45,327 bases of DNA, taken from assembly GCA_944387555.1 (NCBI GenBank), contig CALXFH010000011.1, positions 1 through 45,327 on the forward strand, given 5' to 3'. Both the position numbers and the translations under genes were made by a program. Below are positions 32,494-41,499 of the stretch, piece by piece (positions within the stretch are counted from its first letter, which is position 1; the number at the start of each line of letters is the position of its first letter). Source of the stretch: an uncultured Clostridia bacterium (GTDB taxonomy: Bacteria; Bacillota; Clostridia; TANB77; CAG-508). Below the pieces are notes generated by a model. That model made no database searches. It was not told where the DNA came from and saw only the letters and a program-made list of their open reading frames with translations.

Positions 32494-33201
32494 ATGAAAT
32501 CTAAATTAAAAACAAATGAAATAATTATGTTAGTAATATCTATTTTCTTATTACTTAGTATGTTTGTATTTTTTAATCAAAATGCTTTTGTAGCCATTTT
32601 AATGGGTGTGTTAGGAATACTCTTATTACCTTGGGTAAATAGAAAGATAAATCAAAAAATAATTAAAGAAAATAAAATAAAAAATGGTGTAAAAATAGCA
32701 TTAGAAATAATTATGTTTGTTCTTATATTATTTAATGTGCCTACAACTGAAAATGTAGAAGATAATAATCAGGTAGCAAAAGAAAATATTACTAATTCTA
32801 TAGAAGTAGAAAATACATTAAATACTGTTAATACTATTAATAATAGTAATACTAATAATACCACAAAAGAAAATGTAACAAATGTTAATAATAGTGTAAA
32901 TACAACTACTAATACAGCAAATACAACAAGCACTACAAAAACAACAGAAGGAAAAGGACAAACAACTAGTACAGTAAGTAGCAGTAAAAGTAGTTCAAAT
33001 TCTACAAGTAAACAATCAAGTAGTAAGCAAAGTTCTAGTTCAGGAGCTTCAAGTACAACAAATAGTCAAACCGTATATGTAACGCCAACTGGGAAAAGGT
33101 ATCATTTAAGTCCAACATGTGGAGGTAAAAATTCAAAAGCAACAACTCTAAGTAATGCAAAATCTATGGGCTTAACTCCTTGTAAGAAATGTGCACAATA
33201 A
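32494..33201 (+). CDS. Membrane protein with low-complexity linker and C-terminal Cys/His cluster
   Basis: 235 residues: three N-terminal hydrophobic segments (to about residue 80), a linker of about 105 residues rich in Asn, Thr and Ser, then a compact C-terminal module VYVTPTGKRYHLSPTCGG...PCKKCAQ. That module, with C, H and a final C-x-x-C, is the putative metal-binding tail found on several secreted Firmicute nucleases and MBL-fold proteins; here it is displayed on a membrane anchor with no enzyme domain. ATG 32494 is chosen by GGAGGGG at 32481-32487. Own promoter and terminator within the polysaccharide region; role unknown. Confidence 0.75.
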   Translation: MKSKLKTNEIIMLVISIFLLLSMFVFFNQNAFVAILMGVLGILLLPWVNRKINQKIIKENKIKNGVKIALEIIMFVLILFNVPTTENVEDNNQVAKENITNSIEVENTLNTVNTINNSNTNNTTKENVTNVNNSVNTTTNTANTTSTTKTTEGKGQTTSTVSSSKSSSNSTSKQSSSKQSSSSGASSTTNSQTVYVTPTGKRYHLSPTCGGKNSKATTLSNAKSMGLTPCKKCAQ

Positions 33202-33216
33202 AAATACATAAATTTT

Positions 33217-33250
33217 ATCAGGATATTATTACAATATCTTGATTTTTTTT
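33217..33250 (+). terminator. Intrinsic terminator
   Basis: 11-bp stem with one G-U (33217-33227 with 33233-33243), ATTAC loop, T8 run. Confidence 0.9.
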
Positions 33251-33260
33251 GTTAAAAATA

Positions 33261-33289
33261 TTGCAAAAAAATAAAGTTAAAGGTATACT
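33261..33289 (+). promoter_or_regulatory. Promoter of the Wzz-kinase-phosphatase operon
   Basis: TTGCAA at 33261-33266, 17-bp spacer, TATACT at 33284-33289. Confidence 0.7.
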
Positions 33290-33332
33290 ATAGAAGTGGA
33301 AAATACAAAAGAAATAAATATGGGGAGGAAAT

Positions 33333-34043
33333 ATGGAAGAATTAGATTTAAAAGAATTATTTAATATTTTTTGGAGTAAGAAAGTACATATAATATTAAT
33401 AGTATTAATATTTATAGCATTAGGAGTAATATATACAGTAGGATTTACAACACCTAAATATACTTCATCAACAACATTGCTACTTGCTGGATCAGAAAGC
33501 AGTGGAGGAGAAACAACAAATTCAATTACAACAACAGATATAACGCTAAACTCTAAATTAGTCTCAACATATAGTGTACTAGTTAGAAGTAAAGACGTAT
33601 TAAGCCAAGTTATATCAAATCTTGGTATGGATATATCATGGGAAAGTTTAAGAAATAATGTATCAGTAAGTTCAGTTGAAGATACTGAAGTTATAGAAAT
33701 ATCAGTAACAACAAATAATGCTAAGAACTCTGCAGATATAGCAAATGAAATAGCAAAAGTATTTACAAATAAAGTTGCAGAAATTTATAATATAAATAAT
33801 GTTCATGTAGTAGATGAAGCAGAAATTAATAATACGCCATCTAATATAAATCATAAAAGAGATGTAATAATATTTGCATTTATTGGTTTAGTAGTGGCTG
33901 TAATATATGTATTAGTTGCTAATATGTTAGACACAACTATAAAAACAGCAGAAGATATAGAAAAAGACTTTAAATTACCAGTACTTGCATCAATTCCGGT
34001 ATATGAAAATGCAATACAAAAGAGAAAAGGAGGAAAAAGATAA
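33333..34043 (+). CDS. Wzz/CpsC-type chain-length regulator and kinase activator
   Basis: 236 residues. Two membrane helices (about 17-38 and 170-192) bracket an extracellular Wzz domain (TPKYTSSTTLLLAGSESSGG, SVLVRSKDVLSQVISNLG, NAKNSADIANEIAKVF). A short cytoplasmic tail ends basic. Such proteins set polysaccharide chain length and activate the partner tyrosine kinase, which is encoded next with a 1-bp overlap. Ribosome site GGGGAGG. Confidence 0.93.
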   Translation: MEELDLKELFNIFWSKKVHIILIVLIFIALGVIYTVGFTTPKYTSSTTLLLAGSESSGGETTNSITTTDITLNSKLVSTYSVLVRSKDVLSQVISNLGMDISWESLRNNVSVSSVEDTEVIEISVTTNNAKNSADIANEIAKVFTNKVAEIYNINNVHVVDEAEINNTPSNINHKRDVIIFAFIGLVVAVIYVLVANMLDTTIKTAEDIEKDFKLPVLASIPVYENAIQKRKGGKR

Positions 34044-35017
34044 TGAAAAAAGAATTAGTCACAGAACAAGATCCAAAATCTCCTATTTCAGAAGTTTTTA
34101 GAACGTTAAGAACAAATATACAATTCATGACAACAAAAGGAAAATTAAAAAGTATATTAGTAACATCAACTATGCCAGGAGAAGGAAAATCTTGGGTAGC
34201 ATCAAATTTAGCAGTAACATTTGCACAAGCTGGAAAAAAAGCGATATTAGTTGATGCAGATATGAGAAAGGGAAGAGTATATTCAATATTTGGAGTTTCA
34301 CCAAGACCAGGACTTTCAAATTATTTATCAGGAGTAGATTGGGATGATAGAGAAGCTTCAAATTACTTAGCAGATTATATACAAGAAACAGATGTAGAAA
34401 ATTTATATGTAATATCTGCAGGAAATGTACCACCAAATCCATCAGAATTATTAGTATCAGACCAGATGACAGATTTAATGGAAAGATTAAAAGACCTATG
34501 TGATATCATAATATTTGATGGAACACCAAGTCAGTTAGTAACAGACTCTTTAATTTTAACAAGAATAGTAGATTCAACAGTAATAGTAATAGCTAGCAAG
34601 GCAACGAAGAAAGAGGATTTAAGAAGAGTAATAAAAAATATAAAAAATGTAGGTGGAAAAATAGCAGGAATAGTAGTAAATAAGGTTCCTGTAGATGCAA
34701 AAAAATATGAGAAATCATATTATTATGGATCTACTGCACTTGCAGAAACAAAGCCAAAATCTAGATCAGCAAAACGTGCAAGCAAAGAAATGTATAATAG
34801 GGCTTCAAACATGATAGAAAAAAAGGACCATACATTTGAAAAAATAGAAAAAGTAAAAGATGATACTAAAAAAGAAAATAGTGACTTAGAAAAGCCAAAA
34901 GCATTACAAAGAAATATAAAAATAGAAAATGCAGATAAAGTTTCTATGGAAAAAACAACAGAAATATTAAACCAAATGAATCAATATTTAGATGAAGAAA
35001 AGAAAAAATTGAAATAA
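34043..35017 (+). CDS. CpsD/CapB-type bacterial tyrosine kinase
   Basis: 324 residues. BY-kinase ATPase core: Walker A STMPGEGKSWVASNLA, Walker A' ILVDADMRKGR, Walker B-like IIIFDGTPSQ. The Tyr cluster normally at the extreme C terminus (here KSYYYGSTALAETK, about residues 227-240) is followed by some 85 further residues rich in Lys, Glu and Asp, which is unusual since the cluster is usually terminal. In the Walker B-like motif Gly-Thr replaces the common P-P-x-L-x-D arrangement. Autophosphorylation would control polymer length with the CpsC partner. Confidence 0.92.
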   Translation: MKKELVTEQDPKSPISEVFRTLRTNIQFMTTKGKLKSILVTSTMPGEGKSWVASNLAVTFAQAGKKAILVDADMRKGRVYSIFGVSPRPGLSNYLSGVDWDDREASNYLADYIQETDVENLYVISAGNVPPNPSELLVSDQMTDLMERLKDLCDIIIFDGTPSQLVTDSLILTRIVDSTVIVIASKATKKEDLRRVIKNIKNVGGKIAGIVVNKVPVDAKKYEKSYYYGSTALAETKPKSRSAKRASKEMYNRASNMIEKKDHTFEKIEKVKDDTKKENSDLEKPKALQRNIKIENADKVSMEKTTEILNQMNQYLDEEKKKLK

Positions 35018-35047
35018 AAATTAAAGTTTTAACAGAAGGAGAAAATA

Positions 35048-35875
35048 ATGATAGACATACATTCACATATATTACCAAATATAGACGATGGTTCAAGAAG
35101 TATAGAAGAAACATTTAATTTGATAAGAGAAGCAAAAAATGTGGGGTTTGATGCAATAGTATCAACCTCGCACTATATGGAAGGATATTATGAAACAAAT
35201 GTGCCAGAAAGAGAAGTGTGGGTAAAAGCAATATATGAAAATTTACAAGCAAAAAATATAGACATAAATTTATTTTTAGGAAACGAAATATATATGTCAG
35301 AAAATATAATAAAATTACTAGAAGAAAGAAAAGCATCAACAATAAACGACACAAGTTATGTATTATTTGAATTACCATTAAATGCAGAGCCACTTAATTT
35401 ATATGATATAATATATGAAATGCAACAATATAAATTAGTACCAATTTTAGCACATCCAGAAAGATATAGTTTTGTACAAAGAGAGCCAGAGCTTGTATAT
35501 GACTTAGTAGAAAAGGGAGTTTTAATGCAAGCAAATTATGGAAGTATAATAGGCCAATATGGTAAAAAAGCCCAAATGATAGTAAGAAAATTCTTTGAAG
35601 GAAATATGATACATTTGCTTGGATCAGATGTACATAGGCAAAATACAATATATCCTAAAATACCACAAATATTATCAGAGCTAAATGAATTAATAGGAGA
35701 AGAAAAGTTAGAAGAGCTAACAACAACAAATCCAAATTTAGTAATACATAACAAAAGAATAGATATAGATGTACCACATATGATGAAATTAGATTTCAAA
35801 GAAAAAATTATGATTGCAAAAGATGATGCTTTAGGAAAAATAAAAAAAATGATAAAGCCTAAGAGAAATAAATAA
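35048..35875 (+). CDS. CpsB/CapC-type manganese-dependent tyrosine phosphatase
   Basis: 275-residue PHP-domain phosphatase that reverses BY-kinase autophosphorylation. Metal-binding motifs: MIDIHSHILPNIDDG, STSHYMEGYY, LAHPERYSFV and LLGSDVHR. Length is slightly above the usual 245-260, with a basic C-terminal tail (KKMIKPKRNK) that could touch the membrane. Third gene of the Wzz-kinase-phosphatase operon; glmM follows 25 bp later. Confidence 0.94.
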   Translation: MIDIHSHILPNIDDGSRSIEETFNLIREAKNVGFDAIVSTSHYMEGYYETNVPEREVWVKAIYENLQAKNIDINLFLGNEIYMSENIIKLLEERKASTINDTSYVLFELPLNAEPLNLYDIIYEMQQYKLVPILAHPERYSFVQREPELVYDLVEKGVLMQANYGSIIGQYGKKAQMIVRKFFEGNMIHLLGSDVHRQNTIYPKIPQILSELNELIGEEKLEELTTTNPNLVIHNKRIDIDVPHMMKLDFKEKIMIAKDDALGKIKKMIKPKRNK

Positions 35876-35900
35876 TATTTGTAAGAAGGGAAGTAATGCT

Positions 35901-37265
35901 ATGAGAAAATATTTTGGAACAGATGGTATTAGAAGAATAGCAAACACAGAGTTAACACCAGAATTGGTTTATAAGGTAGCAAAAGCAGGGGCATATGTGC
36001 TATCAAAACATACAGACCATACACCTGTAATTTTAATTGGAAGGGATACACGTATTTCTGGAACATTAATAGAAAGTGCAATGGTAGCAGGATTTTTAAG
36101 CTATGGTGCAAATGTTAAATTATTAGGAGTAATTCCAACACCAGCAGTAGCGTATTTAACAAGAAAATTAAATGCAGATGCAAGTGTTGTAATTTCAGCA
36201 TCACATAATACATATGAATTTAATGGAATAAAATACTTCAGTAATAAAGGAATGAAAATACCAGATAATCTAGAAGAAGAAATAGAAGAAGTAATGGAAT
36301 CTGGAAAATTAGATAACTTAACAGCTGTAAATGATAAAATAGGAGTATCAGAATATGCTTTAGACTTAATAGATGAATATGTATATTTCTTTAGAAAAAA
36401 CTTTGATGACGATATTGAAAAATACAATAGAGATGATTTTGTAGTAGCATTAGATACTGCAAATGGAGCAACATCAGAAGTTGCAGAAAAAGTATTTAAA
36501 GCCTTAGGAATAAAATATAAAATAATTAATAATCATCCAAATGGAGTAAATATCAATGATAATTGTGGTTCCACACATTTAGATGGATTAAAAAAATATG
36601 TAGTAGATAATGGATTATCTTTAGGTGTTGCATATGATGGTGATGGAGATAGATGTTTAGCAGTTGATGAAAAAGGAAATGAAATAGATGGAGATAAACT
36701 TTTAGCAATAATATCTCAAAGTTTAAGAAAAAAAGGAAAATTAAATAAAGACACAATAGTTGCAACAGTAATGAGTAATTTAGGATTAAATAAATATGCA
36801 AGAGATAATGGCCTAGAACTATTACAAACAAAAGTTGGAGATAGATATGTTCTAGAAGAAATGTTAAAAGATGGATTTAATTTGGGTGGAGAGCAATCAG
36901 GTCATATTATATTACTTGACTATAATCCAACCGGAGATGGAATATTAACATCTTTAATGTTAATTAAATCAATCCTAGAAGAAGGTAAAAAAGCTTCAGA
37001 GCTTGCAAGTATTGTAAAGCTATATCCACAAGTATTAATAAACGCAAAAGTAAATTCAGATAAAAAATACGATTATGATAAGGATCCAGAAATAAAAGAA
37101 GCAATAGAAAAACTTGAAAAAGAATTTGCAGGAAATGGAAGAGTATTAATTAGAGCATCAGGAACAGAGCCTCTAGTAAGAGTTATGATAGAGGGTGAAG
37201 ACCAAGAATATATAACAAAAAAAGCTCAAGAAATAGCAAATTTAATAGAAAAGAAATTAAAATAA
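35901..37265 (+). CDS. glmM: Phosphoglucosamine mutase
   Basis: 454 residues; interconverts GlcN-6-P and GlcN-1-P on the way to UDP-GlcNAc. FGTDGIRRIANTELTPE start, catalytic Ser in VISASHNTYEFNGIKYF, Mg site YDGDGDRCLAVD, sugar loop GGEQSGHI and phosphate site RASGTEPLVRVM. In most relatives the residue after SASHN is Pro; here it is Thr. UDP-GlcNAc feeds both peptidoglycan and the 4,6-dehydratase at 18605, which makes its place behind the polysaccharide locus sensible. Confidence 0.95.
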   Translation: MRKYFGTDGIRRIANTELTPELVYKVAKAGAYVLSKHTDHTPVILIGRDTRISGTLIESAMVAGFLSYGANVKLLGVIPTPAVAYLTRKLNADASVVISASHNTYEFNGIKYFSNKGMKIPDNLEEEIEEVMESGKLDNLTAVNDKIGVSEYALDLIDEYVYFFRKNFDDDIEKYNRDDFVVALDTANGATSEVAEKVFKALGIKYKIINNHPNGVNINDNCGSTHLDGLKKYVVDNGLSLGVAYDGDGDRCLAVDEKGNEIDGDKLLAIISQSLRKKGKLNKDTIVATVMSNLGLNKYARDNGLELLQTKVGDRYVLEEMLKDGFNLGGEQSGHIILLDYNPTGDGILTSLMLIKSILEEGKKASELASIVKLYPQVLINAKVNSDKKYDYDKDPEIKEAIEKLEKEFAGNGRVLIRASGTEPLVRVMIEGEDQEYITKKAQEIANLIEKKLK

Positions 37266-37319
37266 AGTAATAAATTAAATTTTGTAATAAAAATGTAACA
37301 CAAACGTAATAGAAAAATA

Positions 37320-37348
37320 TTGATTAATACAATATTTAATGTTATTAT
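37320..37348 (+). promoter_or_regulatory. Promoter of the small membrane protein gene
   Basis: TTGATT at 37320-37325, 17-bp spacer, TATTAT at 37343-37348. Confidence 0.55.
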
Positions 37349-37383
37349 TAAATAAATAAACTAAAGAAAACGGAGGGGAGAAA

Positions 37384-37722
37384 ATGTTTATATTTGATAT
37401 ATCAAACCCACTAACATTATTATTAATGCTTGCGGCAACTATATTATTAGTATTTTTAGCTCAAGAAGTAAAGAAAAGTATGATAGCAGCAGTTTTATTA
37501 TTTGCCTATTTAGTAATATTGATAATACATGTAGCACAAGTTGCAACATTATCTGAAGAATTTAGATATATGATATCAACATTATCAAGATGTATCGTTA
37601 TAGACTTTATATTTGTATTTATTTCATTCTTCTCATATCTATGGGTTGATGACATGGAAACAAAAGCAACAGGAAAGAAAAGTCTTGATGATAGTTTGGA
37701 TTGGTTTTGGAGAAAAGTATAA
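37384..37722 (+). CDS. Small membrane protein, three helices, unknown function
   Basis: 112 residues with three hydrophobic segments (about 10-30, 36-58, 75-95) and a short charged C-terminal tail (DDSLDWFWRKV). No motif I can name. Ribosome site GGAGGGG before ATG 37384 and a following terminator show it is a real single-gene unit. Its neighbours are glmM and spoIIP, which gives no functional hint. Confidence 0.75.
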   Translation: MFIFDISNPLTLLLMLAATILLVFLAQEVKKSMIAAVLLFAYLVILIIHVAQVATLSEEFRYMISTLSRCIVIDFIFVFISFFSYLWVDDMETKATGKKSLDDSLDWFWRKV

Positions 37723-37732
37723 GAAAGAAAAG

Positions 37733-37756
37733 TTCGGTAGAGATACCGAATTTTTT
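37733..37756 (+). terminator. Intrinsic terminator
   Basis: Stem TTCGGTA/TACCGAA (37733-37739 with 37744-37750), GAGA tetraloop, T6. Confidence 0.9.
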
Positions 37757-37842
37757 GCTTTTAAAATTTTTTTTATTTTAAACATATTTTTTAAGTTACC
37801 AGAATATATATAGATATAATAACGTAAGATAAGGAGAAAAAT

Positions 37843-39063
37843 ATGTTTAATGTTACAGTATTAAAAATGAAGGATATATTAAAATACTTAATTGGTATTA
37901 TATTAACAGGATTAATAGTTATTTTTATAAGTAAGGGATTAGGGAAAAGTAATGAAACCAATACTACAAATGAAAATAATAATATAATTCAAAAAATAGA
38001 AAATAAAATGAGCTTTTTATCAAAAAATAGTATGACATGCTCGTTAGACCAAACAATTCCTGTTATTTCCAATATAAATCAAGAATATAGAAATGTAGCA
38101 AAAGAAGATGATGAAGATGGAGAAAATAAGAATATTTTAAAGTCAATGCTAGGTATGCAAATAAGTTCTATTAATGGAATGAAGAATATAGAAGAAGCAA
38201 AAAAAATAGAGGAAGAAAATAAACAAGAAAAAAGCGAAAATAGTGAAGGTAATGAAAATAATACAAATAGCGGTGAGGATGAAAATAAAACAGTAGCAGC
38301 TGCAGGAACTCAAACAGAAGTAGTAACACAAAATCCTATAAGTGATGGAGCAAATACACAAATTGGTAGCGTTAAAATAAAAAATCAAACAGATTATCAA
38401 ATAACAGAAGACATGTTTAATGAAAGTCCTCTTACAATTGATAATAAAAATATAGTTCTTTTCCATACTCATAGTTGTGAGAGTTATACTCCAAGTGAAA
38501 AATATCCATATACGCAAACAGGAAATTTTAGAACTACAGATTTAAACTATACGGTAACAAGAGTAGGAACAGAATTAGAAACATATTTAAAAAGTTATAA
38601 TTATAATGTGGTACATAATACAGATTATCATGATTATCCGGCTTATAACGGCTCATATACACGTTCATTAAAAACAGTAGAAACTATATTACAAACTACG
38701 CCAAGTGATATAATAATAGATGTACATAGAGATGCTATTGGGTCTAGAAGTGATTATGCACCAACTGTAAAAATTGGGGATGAGGAAGCTGCACAATTAA
38801 TGTTTGTTATTGGAACAGATAATGGTGGTTTATGGCATCCAAATTGGAGAGAAAATTTAAAGTTTGCTATTGCAGTACAACAAAAAGCAGAAGAAATGTA
38901 TCCAGGACTATTTAAAACAATGATGCTAACAAAATCAAGATATAACCAACATACAGGAAAGTATGCAAGTATTATTGAGGTTGGAGCTACAGGTAACACT
39001 TTAGACCAATGTCTAGTAAGTATGAAATATTTGGCTGCTGTTATGCATGAAGTAATAAAGTAG
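37843..39063 (+). CDS. spoIIP: Stage II sporulation protein P (peptidoglycan hydrolase)
   Basis: 406 residues. N-terminal membrane anchor (about 11-30), variable acidic linker (to about 200), then the SpoIIP amidase/endopeptidase domain: VLFHTHSCESYTPS, TVTRVGTELETYL, IIIDVHRDAIG, and IIEVGATGNTLDQC near the end with the expected zinc ligand and catalytic residues. SpoIIP works with SpoIID and SpoIIM to thin septal peptidoglycan during engulfment, so this organism probably sporulates. Ribosome site AAGGAG. Upstream there is a TATAAT (37815-37820) without a good -35 box; I see no clear sigma-E signature. Confidence 0.94.
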   Translation: MFNVTVLKMKDILKYLIGIILTGLIVIFISKGLGKSNETNTTNENNNIIQKIENKMSFLSKNSMTCSLDQTIPVISNINQEYRNVAKEDDEDGENKNILKSMLGMQISSINGMKNIEEAKKIEEENKQEKSENSEGNENNTNSGEDENKTVAAAGTQTEVVTQNPISDGANTQIGSVKIKNQTDYQITEDMFNESPLTIDNKNIVLFHTHSCESYTPSEKYPYTQTGNFRTTDLNYTVTRVGTELETYLKSYNYNVVHNTDYHDYPAYNGSYTRSLKTVETILQTTPSDIIIDVHRDAIGSRSDYAPTVKIGDEEAAQLMFVIGTDNGGLWHPNWRENLKFAIAVQQKAEEMYPGLFKTMMLTKSRYNQHTGKYASIIEVGATGNTLDQCLVSMKYLAAVMHEVIK

Positions 39064-39130
39064 AGGACGGAGAATTGTCTCATTAAAAAATGTTAATTTG
39101 AGACAAAAAGACCCGTCTCTCATTTGTTTC

Positions 39131-39153
39131 AAAAAAGTTAAATAACTTTTTTT
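39131..39153 (+). terminator. Intrinsic terminator behind spoIIP
   Basis: 9-bp stem AAAAAAGTT/AACTTTTTT (39131-39139 with 39144-39152) ending in T. An additional larger hairpin with TTGTCTCA/TGAGACAA lies upstream at about 39074-39104. Confidence 0.65.
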
Positions 39154-39159
39154 AAAACC

Positions 39160-39188
39160 TTGAATTATAAATTCTTCTTGTATATAAT
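39160..39188 (+). promoter_or_regulatory. Promoter of pgi
   Basis: TTGAAT at 39160-39165, 17-bp spacer, TATAAT at 39183-39188. Confidence 0.75.
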
Positions 39189-39226
39189 GTAACTGGAAAA
39201 TTTTAGAGAAAGTTGAGGTGTAGTAT

Positions 39227-40534
39227 ATGGCAGAAATTAGTTTAAACTTAAAGAATAGTGGAATAACAATGAAAAATATAATGGAATATAAGGAGCAAGT
39301 GGAAAATATTCACAAAGATTTACATAGAAGAGCAAATGACGAAAAAGACTTTGTGGGTTGGCTTGAACTTCCAACAAACTATGATAAAGAAGAATTTAAA
39401 AGAATAAAAAAAGCAGCCAAAAAGATAAAAAAGGAGTCAGATGTATTATTAGTAATAGGTATAGGTGGCTCATATTTAGGCGCAAGAGCTGTAATAGAAG
39501 CTTTAACTAGTTCTTTTAATAATTTACTTCCAGCAAGACAAAGAAAACGTCCACAAATATTGTATGTTGGAAATAATTTAAGCCCTAATTATATGAATGA
39601 ATTAATTGAATTTGTTGCAAATAAAGACTTTTCTATAAATGTAATATCAAAATCAGGAACAACAACAGAACCTGCAATTGCATTTAGAGTGTTTAGAGAA
39701 ATATTGGAAAATAAATATGGAATAGATGAAGCAAGAAGTAGAATATATGCAACAACAGATAAGCAAAAAGGAGCATTAAAAACTTTAGCAGATAATGAAG
39801 GGTATGAAGAATTTGTAGTACCAGATAATGTAGGAGGAAGATATTCAGTATTAACAGCAGTAGGATTACTTCCAATTGCAGTAGCAGGAATAGATATTGA
39901 TAAATTAATGGAAGGTGCAAGAGTAGCACAGGCAAGATTTAATGATAGTAATTTAAAATATAATGAATGCTATCAATATGCAGTTGCAAGAAATATTTTA
40001 TATAATAAAGATAAAAATATAGAAATATTAGTAAACTATGAACCAAAAATGCATTATTTTACAGAATGGTGGAAGCAATTATTTGGTGAAAGTGAAGGAA
40101 AAGATAATAAAGGAATTTTTCCAACAGGAGTAGATAATACAACAGATTTACATTCAATGGGACAATATATACAACAAGGAAGAAGAAATTTGTTTGAAAC
40201 AGTTGTGTCTATAGAAACTCCAAATTCAGATATTACAATAAATCCAGATGATGATAACTTAGATGGATTAAACTATTTAGCAGGAAAAACATTAGACTAT
40301 GTAAATAAGAAAGCAATGGAAGGAACAGTAAAAGCTCATGTATCAGGAGATGTTCCTAATATTGAAATAAAAATGAACAAACTAGATGAAGAAAACTTAG
40401 GAGAATTAATATATTTCTTTGAAAAAGCATGCGCAATGTCTGGAAGTATATTAGGAGTAAATCCATTTAACCAACCAGGAGTAGAAGAATATAAAAAGAA
40501 TATGTTTAAATTATTAAAGAAACCAGGATATTAA
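39227..40534 (+). CDS. pgi: Glucose-6-phosphate isomerase
   Basis: 435 residues, the short Firmicute form; interconverts glucose-6-P and fructose-6-[49 protein letters not shown] and [15 protein letters not shown] are diagnostic. Its product feeds both glycolysis (pyk is two genes downstream) and, through GlcN-6-P, the amino-sugar pathway (glmM upstream). Ribosome site TTGAGGTG. Confidence 0.96.
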   Translation: MAEISLNLKNSGITMKNIMEYKEQVENIHKDLHRRANDEKDFVGWLELPTNYDKEEFKRIKKAAKKIKKESDVLLVIGIGGSYLGARAVIEALTSSFNNLLPARQRKRPQILYVGNNLSPNYMNELIEFVANKDFSINVISKSGTTTEPAIAFRVFREILENKYGIDEARSRIYATTDKQKGALKTLADNEGYEEFVVPDNVGGRYSVLTAVGLLPIAVAGIDIDKLMEGARVAQARFNDSNLKYNECYQYAVARNILYNKDKNIEILVNYEPKMHYFTEWWKQLFGESEGKDNKGIFPTGVDNTTDLHSMGQYIQQGRRNLFETVVSIETPNSDITINPDDDNLDGLNYLAGKTLDYVNKKAMEGTVKAHVSGDVPNIEIKMNKLDEENLGELIYFFEKACAMSGSILGVNPFNQPGVEEYKKNMFKLLKKPGY

Positions 40535-40558
40535 TAAAGGCAGGAAAGAGGTAGCAAA

Positions 40559-41281
40559 ATGATTTTTAAAGAGAACTTTAAAATGGGATTAACAGATATA
40601 GGAAAAGATAATAAGATAAAAAATATTGCAATACTAAAAATGTTAGAAAATATAGGATCATATCATTCTGATGTTGCAGGTTATGGCTCAAATGATATTC
40701 CTATTAAGAAATTAACTTGGATTTTATTGGACTGGAAACTTAAAGTATTAAACAGACCAAAGTATGGACAAACTTTAGAGGTAGATACATGGGCAAGAGT
40801 AGGAAATAGATTTTTTACATACAGAGATTTTGAAATCTATGATGAAAATAAAAATCTTTGCGCTATTGCAACCTCTAAGTGGACTTTAATAAATATTGAA
40901 GAAAGAAAGATGTCAAAAATAACTGATGAAGTAATTGATAGTTATAATGTAGAAGAAAAAGAAGTTTTTCCAGGAGAAAAGTTAGATAGGTTACAAATAC
41001 CAGAAGATTTTACAAATAGCATAGAGTATACAGTAATTAGAAAAGATATTGATATTAATAAACATATGCATAATTTATATTATTTAGATTTAGCATATGA
41101 AGCTTTACCAGAAGAAGTGTATGAAAATAGACCTTTTGATAATGTTAGAATTATGTATAAAAAAGAAATAAAATTAGGTGATACTGTTATTTGTAAATAT
41201 ACTAAAAAAGATAACAAGAATATTGTTGTAATACAGAGCCAAGATGAAAAAAATCTTCATGCGATAATTGAATTAGAATAG
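40559..41281 (+). CDS. Acyl-ACP thioesterase (FatA/FatB-like)
   Basis: 240 residues with two hot-dog folds. N-terminal half: ENIGSYHSDVAGYG, WILLDWKLKVLNRPKYGQTLEVDTW; C-terminal half: the active-site region DINKHMHNLYYLDLAYEALP. It hydrolyses acyl-ACP to release free fatty acids; bacterial members of this plant-like family are common in Clostridia. Starts 24 bp after pgi, and a stem-loop lies behind it. Confidence 0.9.
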   Translation: MIFKENFKMGLTDIGKDNKIKNIAILKMLENIGSYHSDVAGYGSNDIPIKKLTWILLDWKLKVLNRPKYGQTLEVDTWARVGNRFFTYRDFEIYDENKNLCAIATSKWTLINIEERKMSKITDEVIDSYNVEEKEVFPGEKLDRLQIPEDFTNSIEYTVIRKDIDINKHMHNLYYLDLAYEALPEEVYENRPFDNVRIMYKKEIKLGDTVICKYTKKDNKNIVVIQSQDEKNLHAIIELE

Positions 41282-41288
41282 AATGAAG

Positions 41289-41313
41289 AGACCTTAACGA
41301 TAAGTTAAGGTCT
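41289..41313 (+). terminator. Strong stem-loop behind the thioesterase gene
   Basis: Perfect 10-bp stem AGACCTTAAC/GTTAAGGTCT (41289-41298 with 41304-41313), 5-base loop. The T run after it is weak (GTTTATG), so it may be a terminator or an RNA-stabilising hairpin. Confidence 0.6.
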
Positions 41314-41317
41314 GTTT

Positions 41318-41407
41318 ATGAGCAAAGGTTTGATTATAAAGGAATATGAAGTGACAAAGTTAAATGGCAAAAGAAAAATATTAGAATATAATATACTAGA
41401 GTTGTAA
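41318..41407 (+). CDS. Possible 29-residue small protein
   Basis: ATG 41318 opens a 29-codon frame (MSKGLIIKEYEVTKLNGKRK, then nine more residues). AAGG at 41307-41310 lies 7 bases upstream but within the stem-loop arm. Composition is like coding sequence (Lys, Glu, Ile, Leu; no runs). No known family; could be chance. Confidence 0.3.
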   Translation: MSKGLIIKEYEVTKLNGKRKILEYNILEL

Positions 41408-41434
41408 AAAAATAGAAAAAATAGTATAAAATGC

Positions 41435-41462
41435 TTGAAATTTGTTAAAACTATGATATAAT
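41435..41462 (+). promoter_or_regulatory. Promoter of pyk
   Basis: TTGAAA at 41435-41440, 16-bp spacer, TATAAT at 41457-41462. Confidence 0.7.
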
Positions 41463-41499
41463 AACTTTTGGTGTAAAAAAGTTATAGGGAGGAAATGTT

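Noticed and set aside
37613..37813. 66-codon plus-strand frame overlapping the small membrane protein
   Set aside because: Begins inside that gene and runs through its terminator; no ribosome site.
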